A DNA stretch of 64,000 bases. Source: Tachypleus tridentatus (Eukaryota; Arthropoda; Merostomata; Xiphosura; Limulidae). Positions 32,011-44,194 of the stretch are shown here, piece by piece; position 1 is the stretch's first letter, and every line of letters starts with the position of its first letter. The position numbers and the translations under genes were made by a program. The notes under the pieces are model-generated. The model was not told the DNA's origin and did no database searches. It worked only from the letters and a program-made list of their open reading frames with translations. The DNA is taken from assembly GCF_004210375.1 (NCBI RefSeq), contig NC_134827.1, positions 106,005,285 through 106,069,284 of the forward strand, in the 5' to 3' direction.

Positions 32011-32120
32011 ATTACTAACTACCAAGCCACACAATGGGGTAGCTGTGGTCTACTCACCACGGGTATCAAACCCCGATGTTTAACGTCGTAAGTCTGCATA
32101 TTTACCGCGAGCCATTAGGG
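32011..32120 (-). repeat. SINE B copy
   Basis: Contains ccaagccacacaatggggta, accacgggtatcaaacccc and taacgtcgtaagtctgcata. Confidence 0.65.
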
Positions 32121-32177
32121 GATTTGGGTGTCATTTGTTGTTTGTGTGCGTGGGCGTTATTTATGGTTTGTTATTTT

Positions 32178-32271
32178 AGACCCCTTATGGGGGAGAGCGG
32201 ATGAATCTTCAACGCGACAGTCATAGAATCAATTCCCAGCAGTGTGGCTTTGTTGTAAAGAAACAAACAAA
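32178..32271 (+). repeat. SINE B' fragment
   Basis: Contains gagcggatgaatcttcaacg, agaatcaattcccagcag and the tail gtgtggctttgttgtaaaga, ending in acaaacaaac. The middle is shortened. Confidence 0.5.
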
Positions 32272-32430
32272 CGTAAACGTTTAGTACAATTTTTATAAAG
32301 AAATTGGACTGCTGATTAACCATTAATTAGTCATTCTAATTAATTGTTGTTGTTTTCTATGTCAAATTTTTCTTCTTGTAATTTTTCACATAAAAGAATC
32401 ACGGGATTGTTTCGTATTCACCTCTTACAG

Positions 32431-32627
32431 GTAGACCAGTCTGCGAGTTTCCAGGAGAACCAGTTAATGGTTACATACTCCCGACAAAGTTCCACTATGA
32501 TATCAATGAAATTGTCTTAGTTTTATGCAATAAAGGCTATCGTCGACTTGGTTTCATGAAACTGCGTTGTACCCCGACAGGTCTTTGGTCAAATCCATTA
32601 CCTCACTGTCGTCCTTACAACAGGTGA
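32431..32627 (+). CDS. hig: hig-like exon G: fifth CCP module and probable C-terminus
   Basis: The first two bases complete the last Cys of exon F; then a CCP follows: PVCEFPGEPVNGY (Cys1), IVLVLCNKGYRRLG (Cys2), LRCTPTGLW (Cys3, Trp), PLPHCRPYNR (Cys4) and a TGA at 32625-32627. Acceptor cctcttacag. With this end the seven exons give 428 residues. The stop overlaps a consensus donor, cag|gtgaag at 32623-32624, so a spliced form that continues into a further exon cannot be excluded; I saw no matching CCP exon downstream in the window. Confidence 0.85.
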
Positions 32628-33859
32628 AGAGAAAGTCTGCCCCGCCTCCCTACTGTGGATCCAACCAGCTATTGGTTAAATCAATTTGTGATAAATCTTG
32701 AGTTTCGCAAGTTACACAACTTTTCGAACAAACTCACCAAACATTCTCTGATTGGACATCATTGCGAAGTTTTATATACAACCTTATCTGTTGTAAATAC
32801 AACAATGAAGTAATATAGAACTTTTATTCATAATTATAAAGTAAAATGTATTTTTATTTTCATTTGTTCCATTATCGTGCATGAGTTGCTTTTTGTGGTG
32901 TGATTACCGTTTGTTCTCAAAATCATTTTAAATTTGGTTTGGTCCAAGGCATGCGTTCTCAAACAGGGTGGCGGAGGGGGCTCTTATGAGATCAGAAATA
33001 TTAAATTGAATTACAGTTTGTTATAGGTGCTTAGCTTGAAAATAAACTATGTGCGCAGAACGATATTGTTCTAGCAAAAATTTTACCCAATTTCTCTATT
33101 TTGGAAAAGGAAATGTTAAAAGTATGTTTAATTCAAAACACAGTGATTCCATGTTTTAAAAATAACAAATGAAGTAGTCTTGTAGACACGTCGTTTTCAA
33201 ACCTTGGACTCTATGATGACGATCTCGACACACTAATTCCTAAAGAACCACGCCCACCCTAGCTGCTGTAAAGATTGTTCTTCATTGGAAAGGACAAAGT
33301 GAACTAATGATTGACAGCTCCTTAACCAATGAAGTAATCTGAAACATTGTTCAAATACCTATTTGGTTAAAGAGTTGTCTTGTCTTATGAGACAAATAGA
33401 ATCAAACGTTGCATTAAACACGAGTCTACTCCTCGCCTTTATTATCTTATTAATCGAAATACTTTTGTTACCTGTTATACCGATTTTCCTGTGCGTAGGA
33501 ATACATGCACGTAATTAGGCTGCTGTGAATTCTTCCGTTCAATATGCAAGTAACGTTTCAAACTGCGATACGGATTAAACGTGTAATAATTTTCAGATCT
33601 AGAACATTCTGTCTCAGTAACTGATGTTATCTTCATCGTGGCTAGAACTTCCATTCAGTGACCTTAATATTTTAGGCCTGTTTGTAATTACTTGCACTTT
33701 CGTATGGAACAATGTTAAATTTTACACTCTTTGCAGCCCTAAAAGGACGGGTGTAACGTCTATATAATTCTGCATACGTACTTTAATACGATATTAACTT
33801 AATGTTCGGATATTATTATGTGTTATATTCCGATATGTTTGACTTTACAGATAGGTGTG
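32628..33859. other. hig 3' flank / 3' UTR region
   Basis: AT-rich, without recognised genes. A polyadenylation signal aataaa lies at 33041-33046. At about 32948 ggcatgcgttctcaaacagg resembles a hAT-type end, too weak to call. Confidence 0.5.
33041..33046 (+). promoter_or_regulatory. Candidate poly(A) signal for hig
   Basis: AATAAA hexamer 414 bases after the presumed hig stop, on the gene's strand. Other weaker variants may be used. Confidence 0.35.
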
Positions 33860-33973
33860 GGTGTTGTTTTTTATAACAAAGTCACATCGAACTATCTGCT
33901 GAGTCCACGGAGAGGAATCGAACCCCTGATTTTCGCGTTGTAAATCCGTAGACATACTGATGTACCGAGGGGT
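33860..33973 (-). repeat. SINE B' copy
   Basis: Contains ataacaaagtcacatcgaac, gaatcgaacccctgatttt and gttgtaaatccgtagacata. Followed by (gt)n at about 34004. Confidence 0.75.
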
Positions 33974-34591
33974 GGGGTTTTTGGGTAGATGTTTGTTGCT
34001 GTTTTGTGTGTGTGTGTGTTTTGTTTTGTTTTGTAAAATGTTTCAAACAAGTTGAAGATAAAATATTTGTTAGTGGTTATTACGTCTCCTATCACCAACA
34101 TAGAAGAGTATTTAGAAATTTATACAATTCAAAATTCTGTTCCCTTAAATATGTTTTGAAATTAACAAGTTGTCTCGTGAAACTGAGCACGCATTTTGCA
34201 AAATTGATGAATTAAACAAATGTTTAAAACGACCGTTGAAATAGCCTGACAACGTAAGATACGAATGAAACAATATTTATGATCTCACTTCTTGTATTTC
34301 AAGTTAGATGGTTGCTGTTACTTCAAAATCGTGACGATTCGATGCACGTGACTTATTGACTGGGTTTCTGTTTCAGTTTCTAGCACTACGTTTTCATTTG
34401 TTTGTTTTCCTAAGTGCAGAAAAACTATTGTTTTTACCGTTTGTTTCAAAATAAAATATGTTAATATAAAATAACGATTTTGTGTAGTTATTAAGATTAC
34501 GACACAAAGAGACGACAAATATTTCCTCGTCAAATTCAAGTCGATTGAAATGAAGAAGGAATAAACAGAACGCACGTGGAACCACTTCAAC

Positions 34592-34860
34592 CCCAGCATG
34601 ACCAGGTGGTTAAGCACTCGACTCGTAATCTGAAGGTTGCGGGTTCGAGCCCCCGTCACACCAAATGTGCTCGCCCTCTAAGCCGTGAGGGCGTGATTAT
34701 GTGACAGTCAATCCCACTATTCCTTGGTAAAAGAGTAGCTCAAGAGTTGGCGGTTGGTGGAGATGACTAGCTGCCTTTCCTCTAGTCTTACATTGCTAAA
34801 TTAGGGACGGCTAGCGCAGATAGCCCTCGAGTAGCTTTGCGCGAAATTCAAAACAAACAA
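34592..34860 (+). repeat. SINE A copy, full length
   Basis: Starts ccccagcatgaccaggtggt, B box gggttcgagccccc, ends gcgcgaaattcaaaacaaac. Confidence 0.92.
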
Positions 34861-34874
34861 CTTCAGTACATACA

Positions 34875-34930
34875 ACACGTGCTCGATACGTTCAGAACTG
34901 CACGTGCTCGATACGTTCAGAACTGCGAGT
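34875..34930. repeat. Short tandem repeat, ~28 bp unit
   Basis: cacgtgctcgatacgttcag occurs twice in tandem with aactg, followed by a diverged third unit (gagtactcatacgtgcttaa). Confidence 0.7.
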
Positions 34931-35134
34931 ACTCATACGTGCTTAACTGCTGTTCTAAGCTGTTGTTCACCAATAAAATTATGACACGTGTATAAAATAC
35001 AGGCTTAATTATGACGCATCTTCAGAATGTGAGAACCACAAAGGCTATACGAAATAAACAAATGTTGTTGTTTTTTACTATCACTTACACTAACAGTCAG
35101 TCAACTAATTTAAGACTTATCAGATATCGCGTGT

Positions 35135-35250
35135 TTTTAGTTGTTGTTGTTTAAATAGCAAAACAGCATCAGTTTATGTGCAGTATCCACCGAAGGGGAT
35201 CGAACCCTTGATTTTAACATTTTTAATCCGTAAACTTACCGCTGTCCTAT
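35135..35250 (-). repeat. SINE B' copy, diverged
   Basis: Contains aaatagcaaaacagcatcag, aggggatcgaacccttgatt and aatccgtaaacttaccgctg. Confidence 0.7.
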
Positions 35251-35651
35251 TATCAAACAGAAATATATATTTTTAAAGGAAATTTCTCTTTTCTTCTCAC
35301 GTTTGGTGTAATCTGTAACTGAACTATACGATTGAATTACCCTACTGGGGCCTCGCGTTTTCAAAAAAAAAAAAAAAAGAATTCCCCTTTTTGTCATAAA
35401 ATAACAGAAGTCACTGGCACCCTACTACACACCATCCTAAGAGACTGACTACAGCTCTTATAAAGCACTATCAACGTTTAAAATGCAAAGAAATAATGTG
35501 TGATATATTCGAATCCAGCTGGTCAGCCCCGAAATCCAAAGCGATATAAGAGGGCAAACCTGAGTCCTGTTTTTATTTCAAGCATCTCAGTATCGTTTAG
35601 TTAGGGTTAGCAAAGGAACTTTAAAACACCATATACGTAATAAAGGTATGG
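35251..35651. other. Gene-free stretch
   Basis: AT-rich, with a poly-A run of 16 at 35365-35380. Nothing else recognised. Confidence 0.5.
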
Positions 35652-35753
35652 ACTGTTTGTTTGAAGTTAAGCACAGTGGGCTCTCACCACGGGTATCGAA
35701 ATCCGATTTCTCGCCTTGTGCGCCCACGTACATAGGGCCATTGGGTGGCAAAG
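35652..35753 (-). repeat. SINE B copy, internally deleted
   Basis: Contains gtttgaagttaagcacagtg, caccacgggtatcgaaatcc and gggccattgggtggc. Confidence 0.55.
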
Positions 35754-35963
35754 GGATGGGCCAAGCTCTTAACAACATATTATTTTATCATCACGTATTA
35801 GACTGGTTAGACATAATTAATGTTAATAAAAGTGTAATACAACTAAAAGGGAAGCATTGCCCATCTGAACTTATAATAAATCGCCTTGCCCTAAATTAGA
35901 AAATACAATAATTTGTATAGTAGCAATTATCGGGGCGGTACGATTATTTAGCCCCGCCCTATA

Positions 35964-36070
35964 GTGGCTGAGTGGGAATTCTGCAGGCTTACGGCCCTAA
36001 ACATCGAATTTCGATACCCGTGGTGGGCATGACACAGACAACCCATTGTGTAGCTATGCGCTTAACTATT
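35964..36070 (+). repeat. SINE B copy
   Basis: Contains gtggctgagtgggaattctg, aatttcgatacccgtggtgg and a tail cattgtgtagctatgcgctt. Confidence 0.7.
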
Positions 36071-37009
36071 AATTAAGCACATTAATATTTACGTTAAATA
36101 GTCTAAAGTAACAACGTAACTTTGTAAATACATACATACACGTGCGTGCATGCACTCTTAGTGGCGGTAGCTCATGACGTGACGTCACTTGTTCTTAGGG
36201 TGGTATTGTCAGTCTATGACATCGCTTAACTTTTCAAAGTCACGTGCTCTAACAGCGTTAGGAACTTCTGTTCAGAGGTACAGAAAGAAGGTTCATTCAC
36301 ACTTCAGACAAAATCATTAGAGAATCCAATAGAATTACAGCGACCTAACAACTAAATTGGAAAGTCAGGAAATCCATAATTTATCGTGCAGGACTGGCGA
36401 TCTTCACGACACGGGTAACGAGTCTATCAAGATATACCGGCTTTGTTTTCTCTAGATTTCTTCCGGCTGTGGACTCGACTGTCGTTGACTGGTATTTCAG
36501 GAACTGTTAATGCAGCCTTCAAATAAGAATGATGGCTGCCAAGATGGTCGTCAATTACAGCTTATATCTCCATAAGCTTAATGATTATTGTAGCTCCGTT
36601 ATGAGCAGCTGAAACTTGGCGCGAGAGACAGAAGATGAACATTTATCGATTTGGGAACAGTTGCAGAAAGGAGAAAGATCCATTTATATGGATTTCAGAG
36701 TTTATTACTGAGGATATCAATTGAATTAAAATATCTGGGAATATCTTATTCAGACACGCTTTAAGCAAGATCAGTTATGTTACTGGTCTGAGCGATTTCA
36801 CGTTCAAATCGAAGTAAAACAAGTGCACGTTTAGAATAAGAATTGTTTTTTAGATCCAGAAACAAGAATTTATGGAATAGTTTATAAGGGAAAAATCGTT
36901 TCGCGTGCTAAGCCTAAACAAAACGCTTCGTATATTGAATCTTGTATAAATAATTTGAATAATACTTTTATAACATTAATTACACTGTATGAAATATTTA
37001 AAACCGGAT
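36071..37009. other. Gene-free, repeat-poor stretch
   Basis: One of the few stretches without SINEs or tandem repeats. It holds a 10-bp palindrome gtgacgtcac (CRE-like TGACGTCA core) at about 36178-36187 and ccaagatggtcg near 36540. It could be a regulatory or distal exon region, but nothing coding is visible. Confidence 0.4.
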
Positions 37010-37014
37010 ATAGA

Positions 37015-37262
37015 TAGGTAGTTTGATTGTCTGGATTGCCAATCCAAAGATTCTTGGTTCGCATCCCGTTGCCGGAAAACCACGCTTTGTATATTGGGGC
37101 AAACGTAAGTGCAGTGTAAGAGTATTGGTCGACTCACACTATTCGTTCAGATAATAGTAGCCTAAAAATTGGTGGTAAGCACTACTGGTTAGCCCCTCCC
37201 TGTTTTGTCAGCTCACAGTTAGGGACCGTTACAACAGGGAAATAAATTATGTGGGTCTGTGC
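37015..37262 (+). repeat. SINE C-like element
   Basis: Head-like tctggattgccaatcc and B box ggttcgcatccc. The body runs parallel to SINE A (ctcacactattcgttcagat, tagtagcctaaaaattggtg, cagttagggaccgttacaac) but is clearly divergent. Confidence 0.5.
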
Positions 37263-37417
37263 AAACTTCTAAAATACTATAGAGAAAGTTGGATATCTTT
37301 ACGAGGAAAAATATGCGTATTAACTTATATCCTACACCAGGAAATAAGTTTGCAAAGTTTGAGTTAAGGTTTCAGTTTCTAACGGCTGACATGGTCGTCA
37401 ATTCAAATTAGTTTCGT

Positions 37418-37668
37418 TTTTTTAATTTCGCGCAAAGCTACAAGAGGGCTATCTGTACTAGCCGTCCCTAATTTAGCAGTGTAAAACTAGAGGGAAGACA
37501 GCTAGTCATCACCACCCATCACCAATTCTTGGGCTACTCTTTTACCACCGAATAATGGGATAGGCCCTCACATTATGACGCCCCCACGGCTGGGAGGGTG
37601 AGCTTGTTTGGTGGGACTGGGATTCGAACCCGCGACCCTCAGATTACGAGTTAAACACCTCAACCAAC
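37418..37668 (-). repeat. SINE A copy, head eroded
   Basis: From tttttttaatttcgcgcaaa to attacgagttaaacacctca. Confidence 0.88.
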
Positions 37669-37806
37669 CTTCACTTTTGAACTTCTTATGTTTTTGATGA
37701 TGTTAATACGTTCCCTGTTTCTAACTAATTGTCGGTGGTATTTAGGTCGTTTGGGTGGACCTGCGAGGGTCAGGTGCAATTTTGACCTTTTAAAGTTGAA
37801 TAAGTT

Positions 37807-38039
37807 TGGTTTAAATTTCGCGCAAAACTGCACGAGAGTTATCTGCGCTAGCCGTCCATAATTTAGCTAGTCATCACCGCTCACCGCTAACTTTTGGGCT
37901 ACTCTTTTACCAACGAATAATGGGATTGACCGTCACATTAAAACGCCCTCACGGCTGAAAGGGCCAACATGTTTGATGTGACGGGGATTCGAACCCTCAG
38001 ATTACGAGTCGAGTGATCTAACCACCTGGTCATGACGGA
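37807..38039 (-). repeat. SINE A copy, internally shortened
   Basis: From aatttcgcgcaaaactgcac to ctggtcatgacgg. About 30 bases around the gactagaggg motif are missing. Confidence 0.85.
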
Positions 38040-39017
38040 CAAATTCCTGTTTATCTTCTAATCTAAAGGGCAGCCTGATGCTAAGTTAATATTAACCACT
38101 CGTTATAATGTTTCGTTTGCATTGTTGCAACGCTTTGTTAAATACTTTGTAACATATCCTAACAACGTGTATATTCCAGTCTTCAGTTTCGGATTTTTAC
38201 ACGCCTCTGATTTTGAATCCACATTGAAAAAGAACGTAGAAAAATTGTGCAATTTACGTGATTTGCATCATACGTTTTAGGTCAAGTTTTCGATGCTTCG
38301 CCGGTTTTCAGAATAGTTTTGGTATTATAGGAAGGACTCTTCGACAGTGACTTCTTGGAGACAAAAGGTAGATGCGAATGCTTGCTTTATGTGCTCCTGG
38401 TACAAAGCTCTGTTATTTTATTCGTAAAGATGAACTACTCTTCACTTATAATTCAAAGATGTGCAAGTTTATTTACACGTCTCAAAGAACTCAGAAATAA
38501 GAAGAACAAACGTTTAGTTTGAGCTTTCAATTCATGTTTTTTTGTCTTCTGTCAATGTTACGTTATTAAAATCTCTAACTTAACGTTTTTTTCCAGCTGA
38601 TTTTGTTGTGATAGGCACTGACTGATCTGTGGTCGGGTGAAGCTAGGGCTAAAGAAATCAATATTGTAAAACTCGTCGTGTTTGCTTCACACTTAATTAC
38701 GTCACAAAAATGGCATGGTCTTTTGAAAGCGCATAAACGTGGTCTCTGTTGTTCTTAAAACAAGAATTATCCAGTGCCCCCTATAAAGCATTAAAGGGAC
38801 AATCTATTAATTTAATACAGTATTTCTAAAACCGGCTGGATTTTACCTTACTACAAGATTGAATCCGGAACGTCCACGTTCTCTCAATCTATACAACAAT
38901 ACGTGTGGAGCGACAATGACCCGATATGTTTAGTGTGTGTGCTGGGGAAGTGGGTGGTATAGACTATTAGACAGTACTGTTATTCACCTATCATTCACTT
39001 TTACTTTATATATGTAT
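38040..39017. other. Gene-free stretch
   Basis: AT-rich single-copy-looking DNA. No coding or repeat feature seen apart from short simple runs. Confidence 0.5.
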
Positions 39018-39114
39018 GTTTTCTTACAGCAAAGCCACATTGGGCTATCTGCTGAGCCCACCCTGATTTTAGCGTTGTAAGTACGTAAACATACCGCTGT
39101 ACTAGCAGGGAGCG
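39018..39114 (-). repeat. SINE B' copy, internally deleted
   Basis: Contains cttacagcaaagccacattg, cccaccctgattttagcgtt and gtacgtaaacataccgctgt. The B-box segment is deleted. Confidence 0.7.
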
Positions 39115-42100
39115 AACCTTTACTTTCTTATAAAATATTAGCCGGTACATTATGACTCATTAAATATAACATTTAGCATATTAGTAATTATTATTACTTC
39201 CATTCAACTATCCACCCACACACCCACACAGGCCCTGAAACATTTCGTGCCATATACCTCCAGTTGGCTAATCATAAAAAAACTTTAGTTAAAAATATAT
39301 TTTGAAACACCATATTCAACGGAAGAGCGAATTGCTTCACGTTTGTCTGTTGTTTTCTTTTAACCTTTTCTTATGTCCTTGTTTTAAAGTGAGAAAAAAA
39401 GATAGAATGCGATGCGAACCGATAATCTCACGAGGAAATTAAAGTAGATAATAGAACATAAGGTAAATCTCGCGTGTCTGTTGACTGCACTTGAAAATCC
39501 ATCCAGTTCGTCACGATGATTGGATACGCTAGTCGACTGATAGCAGTATTGTGAAAATTAAAGTTGAGGGCTACATGATTCAGCTCAGGACTTCAACATG
39601 GAATCTTTCATGATATTGTTTTACTCTTCCAATATTACAACAAGATAGAACGTACTGCGTTCATTTGAAAAGATTCAGAATTATTCGTACTTCTCAATAT
39701 AAATTACCGTTCTGTGTCTTATTATGTTTCATAGCTTTTCTTATTTTACAGAATAAAAACTCTTTTAATTACGAGTCGAACTGTTCTCTCCGCTTGTGTA
39801 TAAATACACCAATATGGGTATCTATGTTTAATTTGACTACATCGTGGCAGCATAACCACCAAACGTGATTCGGTTAACTTGTAAATGTTAAAACAGAACA
39901 CACTGTTCCGTCGAACACAAGACTGGAACTAGAGAAAGACATAACATGATTCAACGTGTTCACTTGTAGGCGTTAAAATAAAATACACTGTTCCTTCTAA
40001 CACACGACTGGCACTAAAAAAGGACAAAATACGGTTTAGCATGTTAACTTGTAGGTGTTAAAACAGAACACACTGTTCCGTCTAACACAAGACTGTCACT
40101 AGAGAAAGACAAAACATGGTTTAGCATGTTAACTTTTAAGTGTTAAAGTAGAACACGGTGTTTCTTTTTACACAGAATATTCTTTTCGCGATTCGTGGCA
40201 CTCGCACGTTTTGCATACGTCACAGCAATACAAATTGCAATGTGATTCATCACTTATGTGATTTAATTTTTAGTGTCTACTGACTGACTGACAGACAACT
40301 CATTACTGTATGTGAGTGGTTAAACAGGCGACCCCTTCAGGCAGCTTTCGATCTCCTTTCGGGGAAATTATATGATATATTTAAATACAGTGAGTGAAGC
40401 GAAAAAGTAAACAAAAAACAACAATATATTATATTTTTCCTCTTTAATCCATTTTAATAAATACAACTTGAAAGAAAACTTCCGCAGTATCGTTCTGCTT
40501 CTCAGTTGTTGTTGTTTTGTGTTTTTTCTTTTGCAAATTCTGGAAAAATCTCCAAACAAAAAGTCCAAGTCAAACCCGACAATATTCCGTTTAATTAGTA
40601 ATCTCATTTGTTTGTTTAAATATGTTTTAAATAAATGATCAAAGAACTATCATATGCTTTCTGATTAACACATTAAAATAAACTGTTTAGTTTGTTTTTG
40701 CGAAAAGATTCCAAACAACCGATCAACAAAGACGTAAAAAAATAACTAAAGTATGGACTGAAATTACACACTTGGGGGAAAATAATCAAATAACAAGAAT
40801 TTACAGAAAAATTACACAATTATTATAAATGTTTGTATATTTGGTAACATAAAACTTTGCAAAATGTGTTATGGCCATAAAACTGCCAAAGTTATATATC
40901 AGAAGTTTAAACCAAACAAGCAAGATGTAAAGTCAGCAAACTAATCTGACAAAAATGAAATCATGTTGTGGCATTGAGGTTGTTCTTATTTACCTTTGTC
41001 TAACTTACCTGTGCTTCGTGACCGCGACTGGGATACGACTTGCTGCAAGTCTCTTTCTGGGAGGTTCTGGTATCCCAAGTTGATCCATATTCCTTAGTTT
41101 GTTAATGTCATTAAGTACAAAGGATATTCCAGTCTTGAAAATTCTAAATCATTGACCAGAAACCACATTTATAACATGAGTACATGAAATTTTTTTATCG
41201 AAAAAGGCTGTAACGTATCCTTCAAAAAGCGAACAATTTTCAACCACAGTATACTCCCTATGTAACTTTAATGTTAAAATATAGTTTTGATACAATCCGT
41301 TTTACCACAACTTTATATCGTTTGTGGTTGTCGCATGACTTGCCAATTTATAAATTCAAAATTGTTTTAATATAACTTAATCAACCCTCTCTCTATATAT
41401 ATATATGTGTGTGACATTCAGGTATCAATATGTTCGTAGCAGTTTATGACATACTAGAAATAAAATGACAATTAGAAAAAAATATCTTAAAAACTCGTCT
41501 CTTTGCTTGGGTAAATTCGAAGAAAGAAACATTTCAGTTTTCTCCGTAAAGAACAGCTTCGTGATTAAAATAAGTATAACATCGATTTCCCCGGAGTTCC
41601 TCCAGGAACGAATGAGACCACATGGTGATTACCAGGACAAACTGCCTAAAGACTCATTTGTTAGTGAATAGATTAATTAGTTTCGAGTTTAGATATGCCA
41701 ATGAACATGAAAACACGCATGGAAATGAAAGGAGACTACAGAGAGTTATTCAGTTGCATTAGTACGCTTTTGAATATGAAAATCAACAAAACACGTGACC
41801 ACCACAGAAGATATAAAATCGCGATAAAACAGAATGTATCAGAACTACATTTTGACAATGTTTGGCGTTCGAAGTTAATACAAATCCTGAAAAACGGATA
41901 ACTTTTAGAAAGGGTATGTAAGGATTAAATTTTCCCAAAGGGGGAATATCTCTCGTTCTTAATGACATTGAAAAACGAAGAATTTATGAATGATTGGACT
42001 GTTTAAACCGCCATTAAAAAATGGCGGTTCTCATATACTAAATACATTGTAGAGAAACTAGGGATGTGTGGCGTGTTTAGGGCATGACGTCTTTTCGACG

Positions 42101-42439
42101 AGACCTTTTTCAATGAAAACTACACAACAAGGCTATCGTCAAGACGCACGGTCGTCAAGTAGAGCCTGACCAAACATGGACTGTTGCTGATTAACGTGTT
42201 GCTATTGAAATGAATGACTAAAGAGGCTTAACACTTATTGACAGTGACAGAACAAGTGACTTATTATAAAAGCTTTTAAGTGCTTGCTGCCCTGACAGTT
42301 AAAATGGATTATTATAAAAGTTCGTGGCTGATAAATGACAACTGAAATCAGTGCTTATAAAACTAATTAGTGGTTTATACGTTACAGTTAAAAGTCAACA
42401 ATTATAAAAACTAATTACTGGTTGATACGTCATAGCTGG
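39115..42439. other. Gene-free stretch with one tandem repeat
   Basis: 3.3 kb, AT-rich. The only clear structure is a three-unit tandem repeat at 39868-40155; an (AT)n run is near 41395. Short open frames (for example 41465-41671) have no recognisable motif and no splice context. Confidence 0.5.
39868..40155. repeat. Tandem repeat, ~87 bp unit, about 3.3 copies
   Basis: Each unit carries gttaacttgtaggtgttaaa, cacactgttccgtctaacac and agactggcactagagaaaga, diverged by a few percent or more; the last unit is decayed. Confidence 0.8.
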
Positions 42440-42705
42440 TTTATTTTCAATTTTTCGCAAAACTACACGAGGACTATCTGCGCTAGCCGTCCATAATTTT
42501 GCAGTGTAAGACTAGAGGGAAGGCAAGTAGTCGTCACCACCCACCGCCAACTATTGTGCTACTCTTTTACCAAGGAATAGTGTGATTGACTGTAACATTA
42601 TAACGTTCACATGCTGAAAGTACGACAACGTTTGATGCGATGGGGAATCGAACCCGCTACCGTCAGATTACGAGACGAGCGCTCTAACCACCTGGCCCGT
42701 CATAG
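42440..42705 (-). repeat. SINE A copy, diverged
   Basis: From ctggtttattttcaattttt to aaccacctggcccg. B box in reverse is ggggaatcgaaccc. Confidence 0.85.
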
Positions 42706-43965
42706 TTAAACCCAGTGACCATATAACCTTTTGGACGTTGGTACGTAACAGATCACGCGCATCATTATTGATACATACCAGGTCACGTGCATCATTACAG
42801 AAAGTTCCCAAACGTCATTGCGCAAGGACAACTATTTAAATAAACAATCGATTATCGTGTTTCGCTAACACTTATCTGTCTTCGGATATGTCTCCAAAGC
42901 TCATTAATTAGTCATTAGCTTTTGTTATTTACAGTGTATTGTAAGCCAGTAATACCAGATAATTGAAACACAAGATCATATCGTGTAATACGGGCGTCAT
43001 AAACGTAAAACTGCCTTTCAAATGTCGTACACGTGCCAGTAAACAAAAGATCATTGAACCCTACAACGGAAATTGCACGTGTACGTCAAACGAATGTACT
43101 CGGAATTACCAATGATTTCCTAAAAATAAGTAATTAGGATATATTTGAATGAATGATAACAATAATAAATTTATTAACAGTAAAGACAGGAATAAACCGT
43201 AACTGGTTATCTCTGAATTGCACAAAGCGCAAATATATACAATTTGCTAGAAGCTATGATTTTATATCTCGCAATCTGTTTTACTTGGATTCACATAAAT
43301 TTTATTAATTATTTTATGGCATTTGTTATGGAATGAAATTAATACAAATTAATTAATTCAGTCCAATTAAGAACTTTAATGGTTCAATTTATTCCAAACG
43401 TTAGCTGCTGGGTCAAACGAAAAGCTATGGTTTGATCGAACGCTGAGCAAGCGATGCCATATGTTACCAACATCTCAAGGACACTACGCCGTAATCAGGG
43501 GGGGTAGATAAATTTATTGGAAAAAAAAAAGAAGATGGAAAAAAGCAAAATTCCGAAATTTAAATATTGGGAATGCTGGAGTCATGCATTCACATTTGTA
43601 GTAAAGAAAGCTCCAAATGTCTAGCTGCTTGTTCTTCAGTTCCGTGATGATTCAGCAACAATCGAGGCTTATGACATTACAGTTCGAAATTCGATCCCTG
43701 CAGTTAAATTTCCGCTTAAATAAGCAACCTAAACTATACTAGGTGGCGTTGGTCGAACGTTTTCTCTTTCTTCGTAGTTCAGATAATTAAACATTATATT
43801 TGAAAGTAAGTTTTGAAAATTATTATTACCTACACTCGGATACATAAAGAACGTTTAACATTCTCATGTTTTTTTTTGTTTTTTTTGATGGTAAAGTAGA
43901 CTGAATATTGTGAGAAACTGGAACAACGAAATATAGTATCGAAATGATATTCAACTGACGGTACG
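42706..43965. other. Gene-free stretch
   Basis: AT-rich. A possible SINE relic (attcgatccctgcagtt) lies near 43690; otherwise nothing recognised. Confidence 0.45.
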
Positions 43966-44131
43966 ATTTGTTTTGAATTTCGCGCAACGCTGTACGAAGT
44001 CTGTCTGAGTCAGCAGTCCCGAATTTAGCAATGCTAGAAGAAAGCAAGAAGCTAACACCGTGTTCAGTGAGAGGGAGTTCGAAATTACGAGCCTCATATT
44101 ACAAGTCGAACCCCCTAACTACCAGACAATA
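43966..44131 (-). repeat. SINE A copy, large internal deletion
   Basis: Tail and start of the body (tttgttttgaatttcgcgca, gaatttagcaatgctagaag), then directly the head part (gagttcgaaattacgagcct, taactaccagacaatac). Confidence 0.65.
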
Positions 44132-44194
44132 CAACGGTTCCTCTCCCCAAATTGATATTTCGGTTTATTCTAATTACTTCAGATGTTTGATTTT

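Larger units (their letters stand above)
30167..32430 (+). other. hig intron F/G (phase 1, 2.3 kb)
   Basis: Holds nested SINE A copies (30620-31040), SINE B' (31128-31248) after a poly-C run, a two-copy direct repeat (31252-31372), a (CA)n run near 31625 and SINE B pieces at 32011-32271. Confidence 0.7.
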
